Source of the DNA: Solanum dulcamara
Lineage: Eukaryota; Streptophyta; Magnoliopsida; Solanales; Solanaceae
DNA length: 64,000 nt
Direction of reading: 5' to 3'
Assembly: GCF_947179165.1 (NCBI RefSeq)
Contig: NC_077245.1
Span: forward strand, 19,567,740 to 19,631,739
Shown here: positions 45,488 to 58,293 of the stretch, piece after piece
Layout of the letters: each line of letters opens with the position of its first letter
Position numbering within the stretch: position 1 is the stretch's first letter
Program-made: the position numbers and the translations under genes
The notes under the pieces: model-generated
The model's input: only the letters and a program-made list of their open reading frames with translations
What the model was told of the DNA's origin: nothing
Database searches by the model: none

Positions 45488-48178
45488 TGTAACACCCAAG
45501 AGTTTTGAATCTATGAATACTAAGACGAACCCATAATCCGAGACCAAAATCATCGGCCTATCACGAGGAAGAGAAGAATGCGGAAGATTATGGAAAATTT
45601 TCAAAATAAAAGAAAGAGAGAATCAAATATACATAATATATCCTCAAGACCTGATATCATTCGGTATTCGAGCTACTATTCAAAATAAGAGTATAAAGTA
45701 AATACAAATATGTAGAATCATCTTCAAATGTAAAATAAAGACTAGTCCAGCAAAAAATAAAAGGAGAAGGACAACTCCAAATGTCAGGAGCTCACCCCAG
45801 TCTCTGAATCCGAAAGTGGCTTTGTAATGAGAACTTGTAGAAAAAGTGTAGTATGAGTATCAAACATATGGTACTTAGTAGGCACATACTTATTGAGATC
45901 CAAAGATAAAGTAAGCATAAAAAGCAAGTAGAGCAAGATATACATCACAAATAGCTGAAGAAAAGATAATGTGTTATAACGCCCCCCAACTTCTAAGCAT
46001 TGATCTGAATCTTTCCTTGTATGCATATAAACTCGAATCCAATGATTTCTAGGTCGTACATGTATGTTAAGGTCCTTTCATAAGTATATTAAGTGTATCA
46101 GATGTGGTTAGGGTCGTAAGGGATCTCAAACACCAAGCCAACTTCAAAGCAGCTAAATTTTTGCATGAGTTTATACAAGGGTCAACTTCAAACAAACATA
46201 TCTCTCAAACTATAAAGATTTAGGTGCCCCATTGACTATAAAATTAAAGGTCTATGAGTCTTCTTTCCAACAATAACAAGTTTACATCAATCTGAGTTTG
46301 GAGTAAAACATTATGGCTAATTTACCAAAGACACTATAAGCTATTAGTGTGAGACGGGACCTGTGACTGTCCGTCAAACCTGTGATTGCCCATCACACTT
46401 GGAATGTTAGGCGATCAAGCCATTTGTTAGCCATTTTTGATGTCTTTAGTGATGGCCCGTCACCCAGACAACGTCAAAAGGTCAAATTTCATCGATTTGT
46501 TTAGGGTGTTTTTTTCCTAAAAACTTTTGGGGAGTTATCTAAATCCCTAAAAGTGTATTAAATCAATTTTTCATTATTAGAACCTCTCATTCACACCTAA
46601 ATTTCTACGCTCAAGAACTTCAAGAAACACCAAGGTTAGGGTTCATCTTCAAAGATTCTCCATCAAACTTCTTCACTAAGGTATGTAAGGCTTCAATGAG
46701 AGTATCTCTTCACTCTCATGTCCAAAGTATTTTGATTCTCAAGAATTTTACATATTGATAGAAGCAAAGCTAGATCTTTTTATGAAACTATTACATTTCT
46801 TTATTAATTCATATTTTCGTGGATTCACTTTGGTTTTAAAACCTTATTATACTGATTTAGCATGATTTATATGGTTCCTTAAACATTTATGACTTTTAAG
46901 CATAAAAAAAATCATTATATGAGTTTCAACCTAATACAGATTATTTTAGATAGATTTTTTAGTTTAATCTCATATATGGTTCAAATAAATGGACAACCTT
47001 TATGTTTATGAGCAATAATATGTATGTATGTTAATTTGGGAGGACTATTTAGCACTGAGAGGATACGGATTTAGAGAATCCAAGTCCCATAACTATGTCC
47101 CACCATAGGTTCAAGTAGACCGCTTTGTTGGACAACTCTTTATGTCCCTGAGAGGCACAATTCAGTGGATCCACATAGATAAGATATGGTTTTATACTCT
47201 GGCAAGGTATAGTGCATCCCTCCCAACTGGGTTAGCTGTTGGACATCCTGATCTCACATGGTGTATGTCGGTTATAAAAAACTCCCCACTTATGTATTTT
47301 TATGATATGCTCTTAACTCTATATGATTCATTTTAAGTATGCTAATTTATATATGATTATGCAAGCCTACTGATTTATACTCACCTTGATGTATATGTTT
47401 TTGAAAGAAGGTTATTAAAGTGATATTTATGAATGGACTCTAAATGTTTATTCTCAGTTCCTTTATTACGATTATGATTATAGAAACCTTGTTTCGTAGT
47501 TCCTCTATATGTGTATTTTATATGAGTATTTTGATGTCTCTTTCATACTCATTATATTTTATGTACTGACGTATATATTTCTCTACGCTAGATCTTTTTA
47601 TGATGTAAATTCTGGTGCCCATTATCAGACTCGTAGTTAGTGAGGTTGCAACAGTTCCAGAGAACTTTTGGTGAGCCCTCCTTATTTGGGAACTCCTTAG
47701 GGATTAGTTAGTTTCTTTTATGTTGTTATTGCACTTTTGAGATAGTTGGGGGCCATGTCCCGATAGACTTATTCTTTCATTCTAAGACAGTAAAGGCTTA
47801 TTTTAGACATTAGTGTTCAAGCCATGAATTTCCTTTTGTTATACATTTAGCTTCCGCTTTAGTTTCCTAATGATATGCTTTGATATGTTATGCCAAGGGT
47901 TAACTTGGAATTACTCGTGATTCCAAGTACCATGTCTTCACTAGGGTGTAGACTCAGGTCGTGATATGCACAATAAAAGTAGGCAGAGACAAAGGAAATA
48001 TGATTTAAAAAGTAGGTAACTAAGGCAAAGGAAAATACTTGGAGGCGCTAGCCTAATAACTTAATCACATCATGAATCTACCACGAAAATCAACTAATCA
48101 AAGATATACTAATTGAACCACCACAAACATCATAACAGTCAATAGAACAATCCAATCCAGCTAAATCTGAAAGTATTA
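45488..48178 (-). mobile_element. Minus-strand LTR fragment interrupted by a family X LTR
   Basis: 45488 reads TGTAACACCCAAGAG, which on the minus strand is an LTR-like end CTTGGGTGTTACA. 45780-45900 contains the CTCACCCCAG and GGTACTTAGTAGGCACATA blocks seen in the R region of other minus-strand LTRs here (compare 58700-58750). It is interrupted at 45972-47966 and seems to continue at 47967-48178, where it is cut off by family D. Tentative. Confidence 0.35.
45972..47966 (+). mobile_element. LTR, family X copy 2, apparently solo
   Basis: Starts TGTTATAACGCCCC and ends GGTGTAGACTCAGGTCGTGATA. The end matches the copy ending at 63865 (CTAGGGTGTAGACTTGGGGTGTGACA). The 46330-46450 region has GTGACTGTCCGTCA-type repeats in U3. 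No primer site follows, and no polypurine tract with coding sequence precedes it, so it looks solo. The flanking pentamers TAATG and TGCAC do not match. Confidence 0.6.
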
Positions 48179-48311
48179 ATATATTTCTTACTCTCATAAA
48201 TTGAGCTTCCGCATTATTATTATATTTTATAAGTTGGGATTTATATCGTTTTTTCTCCCATCTAGGAGGTTAAGTATAATTTCCACTCATAGCCCATTTT
48301 GGGTCGTGACA
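48179..48311 (+). mobile_element. Truncated 5' LTR of the family D element
   Basis: Matches the last ~130 bases of the LTR at 53367-55480 (TTTCTTACTCTCATAAATTGAGCTTCC through GCCCATTTTGG). Ends GTCGTGACA. The upstream part of the LTR is missing. Confidence 0.75.
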
Positions 48312-48315
48312 AACT

Positions 48316-48327
48316 TAGTATCAGAGT
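48316..48327 (+). promoter_or_regulatory. Primer binding site of family D, decayed
   Basis: TAGTATCAGAGT, two mismatches from the iMet complement, four bases after the LTR end. Confidence 0.65.
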
Positions 48328-48528
48328 CTTAGGTTCGATGATATCATCACACAAGGACAGGTCTAGTAGAGTCTTACGGAATGGTACGGGGATGTCTTTA
48401 CTTTTCTTCAGAGGCTACAGAGATTTAGGAAAATTCTATTCCTTCTTTGTTTCGTGCTATTATATCAATCCAATTGATATCTAGGTGATACAAATTGGTA
48501 TCTGACCATCTTCACCTTATTTTTGTAG

Positions 48529-49751
48529 ATGGTTAGAATTAGAGCAACAACAGCACTTGAGCCAGCCGTTGGGGCTGTAGCTAGAGGAGGAGTAGCAAGG
48601 AGAGGTCATGGTAGAGGTCGCCGGAGAAAGCCCACCAGGGGAAGGGGCCAGGTAGCTTGGCTAGCTAGGGAAAGAGTAGCGACCCCTCCACTGGCTGATG
48701 AGGTATCTAGAGAGGATGTTGAGGTGGAGGATGAGCATATTCATGAGAGAGAAGCACTACCCCAGCCTACTTCAGAGATAATCCACCAGGTTCTCATATC
48801 CCAGGAGTACAACATGCAGCTGTTGTGGCTCCCCGCATGACTACACCCTCGGGAATAAGTATATTTCCTCGATTGACTACAAGTGCGATAATGACTAGTG
48901 ACCAGCATGATCTCTTTGTTAAGTTCTTAAAGTTGAAACCCCCGGTCTTCAGAAGTACTGAATTTGAGGATGCTTATGATTTCCTTGTTGATTTTTATGA
49001 GTTGCTTCATAAGATGGATATATTAGAGCAATTTGGTATTGAGTTTGTGACATACTAGTTTTAGGGAAATGCCAAAATGTAGTGGTGGTCTCATGTAGAG
49101 TGTCGACCAGCAGAGGCACCACCTATGACTTGGGCAGCTTTTTTTAACTATTTTATGGAGAAGTATATTCTCCGTACCTTGAGGGACAGGAGGAAAGATG
49201 AGTTCCTGAATATAAAGTAAGGGAGGATGTCTGTTGCTGCCTATGAGGCCAAGTTTCATGCCTTAGCCAGATATGCTACTCAGCTTTGCTTTAGTACAGA
49301 AGAGAGGGTTCGCCTTTTTGTGAAGGGATTGAGGTCAGCTTTATGAATTCCAACTTTATAGGTGGCTGCTTCAGCAAAATCTTTGCAGGAAGTGGTTGAT
49401 TTTGTGATAGAGGTGGAAGGGGTGAAGCTAGATAACTTCGCTAAAGAGACAACATTCAAGAAGTTTCATAAGAGAGGTAAGTTTAGTGGTTCTTACTCTA
49501 AAGGACAGAGTTTTGGAGATTATTCGACCCTTCCTATTCAGTCTTCATTACAGGCTTCAGATGAAAGTCTGTTAAAGACTAGTCAGCCATTTTCTAATTT
49601 CAGGGGTTATCTTCAGTCTTCTTTGTCTTCACAAAGACCCACTCTTGACCCTAAGACTTGTTACGGATATGGTGAGCTAGACATATCAGAAAATATTATC
49701 CAAGGCAGAGTCAGGCTTGGCATGATCAGGGTTATAGAGCCCAGTAGCTAG
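48529..49751 (+). pseudogene. gag of the family D element
   Basis: Starts MVRIRATTALEP with an Arg/Gly-rich N-terminal segment (GRGRRRKPTRGRG), then an indel near 48830 moves the frame. The Gag core runs from about 48900: FLKLKPPVFRSTEFEDAYDFL, TWAAFFNYFMEKYI, RMSVAAYEAKFHALARYAT, RVRLFVKGLR. The knuckle near 49660 reads CYGYGELDISENI, so two of its cysteines and the histidine are lost. Stops lie in the 49050-49350 segment. After 49751 a Gly/Arg tract (49755-49870) leads to the protease. Confidence 0.8.
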
Positions 49752-49959
49752 AGGTGGAGGCAACGGCTATGGTAGGGGTCGTCATTCTAGAGGACGTGGT
49801 AGCCAAGGTCGTGGTGGTCGCCAGTTCGGTCTGGGTAGCGGGCAGGGTGGAACTACTGGAGCATAGCTCGGCAAAGGAAATGGTCAGACAGGAGACAGAG
49901 CCTATTGTTATGCTTTCCTAGGGAGGTCAGAGGTAGAGGCATCCGATGTTGTTATCACA

Positions 49960-52900
49960 GGTACTCTTCTAGTCTATGATAGCTTGTCTTTCATATTGTT
50001 TGATCCTGGATCCACATTTTCTTATGTATCTTCCGTATTTGCTAATAGACTCGATTTACATTGTGACTTACTTGACATGCCTATTCATGTTTCTACTCCT
50101 GTTGGTAAATTTGTGCTAGTTGAGAAAGTGTATAGGTCTTGCCTTGTGACTTTTGTGGGAAGCAAAACTTATGTAATCTTGGGTATGACGAGAGTCTCTC
50201 TAAATTTTGCTATCTTAGATTGCAATGCTAAGACTGTGACATTATCCAAGCCTAGGATGGATCAGTTAGTGTGGGAGGGTAACTATCTTCCCGCCATAGT
50301 TTGGATTATCTCTTTTCTCTGTGCTAAGAGGCTGGTGAGTAGGAGTTGTTTAGCCTTCCTATCACATCTTAGGGATGATAGTTCTGAAGTACCATCAATT
50401 GAGTCTATTTCGATAGTGCGTGAGTTTATGGATATTTTCCCCGCGAACTTACCTGGTATGCCACCTGATAGAGATATAGATTTTTGTATCGACCTAGAGC
50501 TCGGCACTCGCCTTATTTCTATTCCACCTTATAGAATGGCCCCAACTGAGTTGAGGGAGTTGAAGGCCTAACTTTAGGAGTTTTTGGGTAAAGGTTTTAT
50601 TATACCAAGTGCCTCTCCTTGGGGTGCTCCAGTGTTATTTGTAAATAAGAAGGATGGTAGCCTATATATGTGCATAGACTACAGGCAGCTGAATAAGGTG
50701 ACCATTAAAAATAAGTATCCCCTTCATCACATTGATGACTTATTCGATCAAGTGCATGGTGCTTGTGTTTTCTCAAAAATTTATTCGAGGTCTGGTTATC
50801 ACCAGTTGAAAATACGGGTAGCAAATGTACCGAAGACTGTTTTTAAATCAGATATGGGCATTATGAATTCTTGGTAATATCTTTTGGGCTTACAAATGCA
50901 CCTGCTACTTTCATGAGCCTGATGAATGGAATCTTTAATCCATATTTGGATCTCTTTATTATTATTTTTATTGATGATATATTGATATACTCAAAGAGTA
51001 GAAAAGAACATGAAGAGCATCTGAAGATTATTCTGGGATTGTTAAGGGAGAAAAGGCTATATGCTAAATTCTCCAAGTGTGAGTTCTGGATTGATTCAGT
51101 GTCTTTCTTAGGGCACATGGTTTCTAAGAATGGACTAATGGTGGATCCCCAGAAGATTAAAGCGGTGAAGAGTTGGGCAAGACCCACTAATGTCTCAGAG
51201 GTAAGGAGCTTTGTTGGTTTTGCTAGCTACTATCGTCGGTTCGTCAAGGGATTTACTTCCATTGATTCCCAGTTGACCAATCTGACCAAGCAGAAAATTC
51301 CATTTATGTGGTCGGATGAGTGTGAAGAGAGTTTTCTAAGACTCAAGACCTTATTGACTACTGCACCGATTCTTTCCTTGCCAACAGAAGGAAAGAATTT
51401 CATTATTTATTGTGATGCATCATATTCTGGTTTAGGCGCAGTGCTAATGCAGGAAAAGAATGTAATTGCCTATGCTTCATGAAAATTGAAGATGCATGAA
51501 CGTAGTTACCGACTCACGATTTGGAGTTAGTTGCGGTTGTATTTGCATTAAAGAAGTGGAGACATTATCTATATAGGGTAAAGTGTAAAGTGTATATAAA
51601 TCATCGTAGTTTATAACATGTGATCACTCAGAGAGACTTGAATTTGAAGTAGAGGAGATGGATAGAATTGCTAAAGGACTATGATATCACTATTCTTTAT
51701 CATCCGGGAAAAGCTAATGTAGTGGCTGATGCCTTGAGCAGAAAAGCAGAGAGCATGGGAAGTTTAGCTCATTTGAAGGTTTCCAGACGTCCATTGGCTA
51801 GAGAGGTTCAAACTTTGGCTAATGACTTCATGAGGCTGGAAGTAACTGAGAAAGGAGAATTCTTGGCCTGTGTGGAGGTAAGATCTTCTTTCCTTGACAA
51901 GATTAAAGGAAAGCAGTTTAATGATGAGAAGCTGAGCTGGATTCGTGATATGGTCTTGCAAGAAAAGGCCAAAGAGGTCGTGATCGATGAGGAAGGTATC
52001 TTGAGGATTAAGGGACAGGTATGTGTGCCCCGTATTGATAATTTGATTTAGACTATTCTTGTAGAGGCTCATGTTCGAGGTACTCTATATATCCTGGTAC
52101 AACCAAGATGTATCGCGATCTGAGACAGCACTATTGGTAGAGCAGAATAAAGCGTGACATTGTTGATATTATTTCCCATTATCCAAATTGTCAGCAGGTA
52201 AAATATGAGTACCAAAGACCTGGAGGGACCCTTCAAAGAATGCCTATTCCTGAATGGAAGTAGGAAAGGATCGCATTGGATTTTGTGGTTGCTCTTCCAA
52301 AGATATTGGGTAAGTTCGATTCGATATGAGTGATTGTTGATAGGTTAACTAAGTATATTCACTTCATTCCAGTCAAGGTGACTTATGATGCAGAGAAGTT
52401 AGCCAAACTCTATATCAGCGAAATTGTTCGATTACATGGAGTGCCGATTTCTATCATATCAGATAGAAGTACGTAATTTACTTCTAACTTTTAGAGGACC
52501 TTACATGCTGAGCTAGGTACTAGATTGGATATTAGTACTGTATTTCACCCTTAGACCAATAGGCAGTCTGAGAGGGCAATTTAAGTTCTGGAGGATCTGC
52601 TTCATGCATGCATAATAGATTTTGGTGGTCATTAGGATCAGTTCCTACCCTTGGTAGAGTTTTCGTACAATAATAGTTATCAGTCGAGTATTGATATGAC
52701 TTTGTTCGAGGCATTGTATGGGAGGAGGTGTAGGTCTCCTATTGATTAGTTTGATGCATTTGAGGTGAGACCCTAGGGAACTGATATTTTAAGGAAATTA
52801 TTAGAGAAAGCTTCTAGCAGCTCAGAGTAGGTAGAAGGAGTATGTAGACCGAAAGTTCAAGGACATGGAGTTATGGAGGGAGAGCAAGTGTTGTTGAAGG

Positions 52901-53354
52901 TTTTACCTATGAAGGGTATGGTGAGATTCGGTAAGCGATGTAAGCTCAAACCAAGGTATATTGGGTCATTTGAAGTTCTTAAGTGTATTGGAGAGGTGGC
53001 CTATGAGTTGGCTTTACCTTCAGGTTTGGCCGGAGTATACTAGTGCTTCATGTGTCTGTGTTAAAAAAATATCATGGTGATGGCAACTATATTATTTACT
53101 AGGATTTGTTCTTTCTTGATGAGAATTTGTCTTATGAGAAAGAGCCTGTAGCTATTCTAGATAGGGAGGTCCGCAAGTTGAGGTCAAGGGAGATTGCGTT
53201 TGTGAAGGTTCAATGGAAGAATCGTCCGATTGAGGAGTCAACTTGGAAGACTGAGGCAGATATGCGTGGAAGATACCCACATTTGTTCGTCGAGTCAGGT
53301 ATCCCTTTCTACCCTTGCTCTTCTCTTGACCGTTCGGGGACGAACGATGGGTAA
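49960..53354 (+). pseudogene. pol of the family D element with chromodomain-like tail
   Basis: Protease at 49984-50230 (FILFDPGSTFSYVSSVFANRLDL, then a YVILGMTRVSLNFA strand). RT at 50500-51190 in two frames joined by an indel near 50865 ([33 protein letters not shown], then [11 protein letters not shown] and [13 protein letters not shown]). RNase H at 51390-51740 ([33 protein letters not shown]). Integrase at 51780-52900, heavily stop-ridden, with VCVPRIDNL, a CQQVKYEYQRPGG-like block and a SDRST-FTS-like block. Chromodomain-like tail at 53106-53354 (ILDREVRKLRSREIAFVKV, ESTWKTEADMRGRYPHLF). Decayed Tekay/Del-related element. Confidence 0.85.
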
Positions 53355-53366
53355 ATTGGTATCTGT

Positions 53367-55480
53367 TGTAATGACTCATTAGGTCATTTTGACTACTACA
53401 GCTTTTTATCTCATAAAAGATTCATCTCATAAATTTTTAATAGATATTTTGGACTATTTAATAACTACGTTTAATTAGTTGAGGATAATTTTAAATATTT
53501 TATTTATTTGGTGGGCTAAATTTATAATTTAGTTAGTATCTTATACCACTGAACCATGTTTGTTAAAATTAGAGTTAGTACGTTTTTATTTTTTGAGGCA
53601 TAACTTCTCCTTTAAAACAAAAAGGAAAATGAAATATTATAAAATATGAGAATGAGTTCGGCATAGAAGCACTCAAACTGAGTCGCAACAGGTAACTCTT
53701 AATCATGCCATACATTTATATATATTATGCACATGAGTAGAGGTTGTATTACTATTAAATATTGGTGTAGAAGGGATTAGAATTGAAGTTGCTGCCATGT
53801 GGGTGTTGCTAATTGATGGGCGAATTTAGGGTTTAATGATGACTAAATGATTTGAGTCTAATTACAAGACAATGATGAGGTGATTATAAAGAGGAGAATA
53901 TATTAGATTAAAATTATTGTTTGTAGGCATGCTAACATGTTGCCTGCTATTTTTGTGGGTGATATTACTTCTTTGTAAATAATTGACTTCAATTTGAGAT
54001 TACATTTATTGGTTATCGCGTTATAAATCAAGTTTGATGTATTGGGATAGATAATTAAATATTAAGTATATTATATTATATAAATACCATTAGACTTATG
54101 ATATTGGAGAAATTGAGGCTTAATCGTAGCTTGAGTTTTAGGGAATTGATTATAGAGTTGGGTGAGTTATTAGGTCTTGGTTAAATATAAATATAATATC
54201 GGTGTCTACGGATTCGTTTGCTTACGAATATTGTATACTTGATAGATTGAAAATGTGAGGCATTGAAGAAAGGGAACTCATTGGTGAATTAGCTAGCTTG
54301 ACCTCGGTTCTTCGGTTGAGGTAGGTTATCATTTTATTCTATATCATAGATAGACTTTTAACAGCGATTAATAGTCATTGAATAATGTGTGAAGTTTACC
54401 ATGCATTTAATTATTGTGGTTTGGATAGTTGGTATGTTGTTGTGATTGGTCTGAAATTCCAAGACCATAAAATTTATAGTCTTGAACTTGCCTATCAAAA
54501 GTGATTCCTTGAATAAAAAAGGCTGATGAAACATTATTAATAAAGTGGAAAGTAATAATAAAGAATGATAAATTAATTATATTTGAATCGAGTGTCACGT
54601 TCTGACACGGTATATTTGGATTGGGTGTCAAGTTTCGACACTGTATATTTGGATCGGGTGTCACAAGTCGGCACGATATTATTGGATTGGGTGTCACATT
54701 TCAACACGGGATATTTGGATCGGGTATCACGAGCCAACACGATATTATTAGATCGGGTGTCACATTCCGGCACGGTAATATTAAAGGAAAATAAATTAAA
54801 ATGACTTAATGCTACCCAATCTCAAATAACTTATTTCCCAAAAGAGCGTGATGTGGAGGCCTGAGTCCTCATGTGTGATCTTGATATTGTTGACTGGTTA
54901 TGTAATTATTCATTGTGTTGTCACTTGATCTTGATCTTGTTGGTTGTCACCTATTAAGTGTTATGGTTGATTTCCTGCTATTACTTTATGCATATTGATT
55001 TCTATTTTGAGCCGGCCGATGATACCTACTCAGTACATGTTGTCCTGTACTGATCCCTACTTGTATTTTTCTTTATTTTATTTTGCGGAGTATAGCGAAT
55101 GTTCCATCGACTTTGACTCGACCTCAGCTCTAGTCAGTCTCTAGTACATTGGATTGCAGGGTGAGTTATCCTTCTAGCTCGCATTGGATTCTCTCGGTCA
55201 TGACATGGTGTCCTTAGTTTTCGGACACATTATGTTATTTATTTATTTCATATGAGATAATTTTAGACTTAATTTTAGAATCTAGATGTCCTTTATGTGA
55301 TGACTTTCAGGTTTTGAGAAAACATATCTAATAGACTTTAGTTGTTTTATTATTTCTTACTCTCATAAATTGAGCTTCCACGTTATTATTATATTTTATA
55401 AGTTGGAGTTTATATCGTTATTTCTCCCACCTAGAAGGTTAAGTGTAGGTGCCACTCATGGCCCATTTTGGATCGTGATA
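53367..55480 (+). mobile_element. 3' LTR of the family D element
   Basis: Starts TGTAATGACTCATTAGGTC after the GGGGACGAACGATGGG block and ends GGATCGTGATA. Complete at 2114 bases. It contains the 33-bp hairpin-bearing minisatellite at 54581-54780 and an R region with CTACTCAGTACATGTTG near 55030. Confidence 0.85.
54581..54780. repeat. 33-bp minisatellite, six units, each with an inverted repeat
   Basis: Units of about 33 bases with the pattern ATTTGGATCGGGTGTCAC-N-GNCACGGTAT. The first unit contains GTGTCA, five bases, TGACAC, a perfect 6-bp stem; later units keep it partly. Because 33 is a multiple of three, both strands show long open frames here that are not genes. Confidence 0.85.
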
Positions 55481-57314
55481 GCACTTAGGTCTTACGACCA
55501 AGTCTACGACCTATACAAATTTGTACAACCCGTAGAGATTGACTCGTAGACCCCAAAGCCTTTCCTTCAGTGAAGTCTATGAGGAACCTCGATGACCCAT
55601 CTTAGGGTCTACCACTCGTAGAAGGGTTTTCGTAGACCCAATGATCAATTTCTAGAAGGTCCCTATGTTTGACCATAGGTTCTATGACCGACTTTATACG
55701 GTCCGTAGAAGACACTATGGTCTGTAGAAGTGCCCATAGTGGCCCAGAGTCAAGTTTTAAATTAGGTATTTTTTATTTTTCGCACCTTTCCCAATCTAAA
55801 TCCAAGTTATTTAGGAACTAAAATTAGTTCATTTATCAGTACCCAACATGTTTTTCTCTAATTAACACTTAAAATATTTTGAGAGCAAGGATTGGGGAGA
55901 AGAGGAGAAGCAAGGATTCAAGCGTTCTTGCCAAGATCTTTGAGTTTTGCTTAGATAATCATCATTCCAGGTATGCAAAGTTAACCATAACATTTGAATG
56001 GGTTCGTCCTTATGCCCTACATCTTCATTCAGTCAAGATTGAGTTTGAGTTCAAGTTTCAGTTCCATTAAATTAAGTTCTTGAGTTATCTACAAAGTTTC
56101 TTATTTAGTTCTTTATAAATATGAGTATATTGTGATGATTTCCATGATTTGAGTTCTCAAATTTTGTTCATGTTTACATTCACATGAACCCTAGTTGAGT
56201 ATTTTCTCATTGCTTATATTTTATGCATTGATTTGAGTTTAAGGAATGGTATATTTCATATCCTAATTGAGAAAGAAGTTTTGAGTATAATTTGGTATGT
56301 GAGTTATGAAGTCCTTATTTTACTGATTTTGAGCATGATTCCAATCAAGTATAAATGAGTTGAAGTATTGAACATAAATAACATTTTGAGCATGAGTTTG
56401 AGAAAGAAGTTTGACAAATATGAGTCAAAGATACAAGAAAGCTAAAAGAAGTATTTTGAGATTTTACTCACAGTTTAGTATGAGCATTACATTGCATATT
56501 TTTGGGAGTAGTATTGAGCACTGAGTTGGGCGAGAGTCAAGTAACTCTAGTCCTATAAACTAGATAGCCATCATAAGATAGGATCGTACCGAAAGTCAGG
56601 CGACTCCTCATTGCTTCTAAGAAGGCTCATAAGATGGATCCATAAGTTAAAGTTTGTCCCATATCCTGGCAAGGTATGGGATGGCTTTGGCAACGTGAGC
56701 AAGAAGTTATATCATAACGAAGCTCATAGTAGTGGTTTTCGGTTAGAGAAACTCCCAAGAAAGTAAAGTTATATTATTTTAAGTTACTTTTATTGCATAT
56801 TTTACTCGAGTAAGTTAAACTTATTGTTTTTTATATAATAACAATCTTTTGCATATAAATTACCTCGGTCTTCAATTCAGCTTACTTGTTTTCTTCCTTC
56901 CATATTACATACCGTACATTTCATATACTGACGTTATTTGATACTGTATCTTTTCATGATGCAGACACATCTGCTGGAAATCATCAACAGGCATACCGTT
57001 GAGGATCATTCTTCATTAGCTATTGGTGAGACCTCTTTGCATTCAGATGTGCTCTTGAATCTTACTTTCAGTCTTTATATTATTAGTATTTAAGGTAGTT
57101 TTGGGTCTACCCCGTTACCTATTTCAGAGTCAGATTAAAGGTTGATTAAACTATTCGAACACAGTTTAAGTTTATTCAGTTTTATCTATTTGAGTTATAT
57201 TTTTAAAACATTGAGCTATATATATATATATGATTATGAAGACCTTATTTAGAAAAGTTAAGTTCTTATACTTATTTATGCTCATCTGAGTTACTTTTAT
57301 GAGTTAAGTCTTTA
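55481..57314 (+). mobile_element. LTR, family X copy 3, left part
   Basis: Follows the family D LTR directly. 55490-55760 has the CTACGACC/CCGTAGA repeat set of family X U3 (compare 5640-6090). 56510-56720 has the GAGCACTGAG...CCTGGCAAGGTATGGGATGG block also seen at 47050-47220. 56930-57010 has ACTGACGTTATTTGATACTG like 47565. It is split at 57315 by a solo LTR and resumes at 63772. Its own start appears to be missing. Confidence 0.6.
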
Positions 57315-57999
57315 TGTAATGACCCTGAAGGTCATTTTTTATATTTTTGACAAAATTATCATTTTATCCCTCCCATCAGTTGCTCCGAGTCATTTTAGAT
57401 TGGGTTTGAATGTTGATTTTTAGAAACCTGGTGAAAGTTAAGGTTTTACTAAAGAAATGAGTTTTAAAGGCTTAAGTTGTCAAATTTTGAGTTTTGAATT
57501 CAATTAGAGTTTTGAGTCTTAAAATAGAATTTTGTCGATTCTATCAGTTTTGAACTATAGAAAATGGTCTAGGAGAACTGTCGGAATTACATTTGGAGCT
57601 GAAACGTGGATTTTAGGTCTAGAGTTGGAAATTTAGTTAAAGTTTGATCCAAATTTGACTTTGGCCAACATTTGGGATTTAGGTGCTCAGATTGGATTTC
57701 TAATGGTTTCAATGGTTTCGAGAGGTAACTCTAATGCCAGGAATGGCGTCGTTGTAATTTTTAGAGGTTCTGAGGGTGTTTTGGTTATTTCAAATGTCGA
57801 AACTAGTTTAGTTGTGACTTATTGGATTTTAGGTCAAGGAGACCTTGAATTCAAATTCTGATATTTTCATTGAGTCCGAAACATCGAATTTAGTAGGGTT
57901 GCATAAATAGTTTGTATATACGGGATTCTGAACAAATCATGAGGGTCTGATCGGAGACTTGAGTTGTGACTTAGTTCATTTTTATTGGTGCTGATGTAG

Positions 58000-58165
58000 G
58001 GTCCGCTTAAGCGAACAAGATTTGCTAAAAGCAAACCTTCGCTTAAGCGGACCAGGTTCACTAAAGCAAACCTTCGCTTAAGCGAGACCTATCGCTTAAG
58101 TGAAGGGGCTCACTTAGGCAGGGTTCGCGAAAGCGAACCTCCGCAAAAGCAAAGGCTGAGTCGCT
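58000..58165. repeat. Cluster of CGCTTAAGCG palindromes with a 16-bp inverted repeat
   Basis: 58000-58015 and 58038-58053 form a perfect 16-bp inverted repeat (arm GGTCCGCTTAAGCGAA). Each arm is itself nearly palindromic, and the 22-base loop contains TTTGC-TAAAA-GCAAA. Two more CGCTTAAG copies follow (58074 and 58092), then TTCGCGAAAGCGAA at 58125. Located in U3 of the family Y LTR. Confidence 0.85.
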
Positions 58166-58288
58166 TAATCGACATTTAAGAGGGTTTAGGTGAGGTTTAA
58201 GAACGGGTTAGCCGATTCTTTCGAGGTTTCTTGCGACAAAACTCTTGGGTAATATAATTCTAACATTTTTCTTTAATTCGTATTTGAT

Positions 58289-58293
58289 ATTTT
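58289..58293. repeat. Target-site duplication ATTTT, left copy
   Basis: Repeated exactly at 60977-60981, bounding the minus-strand solo LTR. The motif is low-complexity in an AT-rich region, but it lies exactly at both TG/CA ends. Confidence 0.75.

Noticed and set aside
45967..47971. A target duplication for family X copy 2
   Set aside because: TAATG and TGCAC do not match; the ends may be mis-set by a base or two, or the site has decayed.
54407..54804. ORFs on both strands with repeated TPNPNI/RVSRSDTVYLD-type peptides
   Set aside because: They are produced by the 33-bp minisatellite, whose period is a multiple of three.
57655..57861. Plus-strand 68-residue ORF in the family Y LTR
   Set aside because: It lies within LTR U3 sequence, with no domain and no conservation argument.
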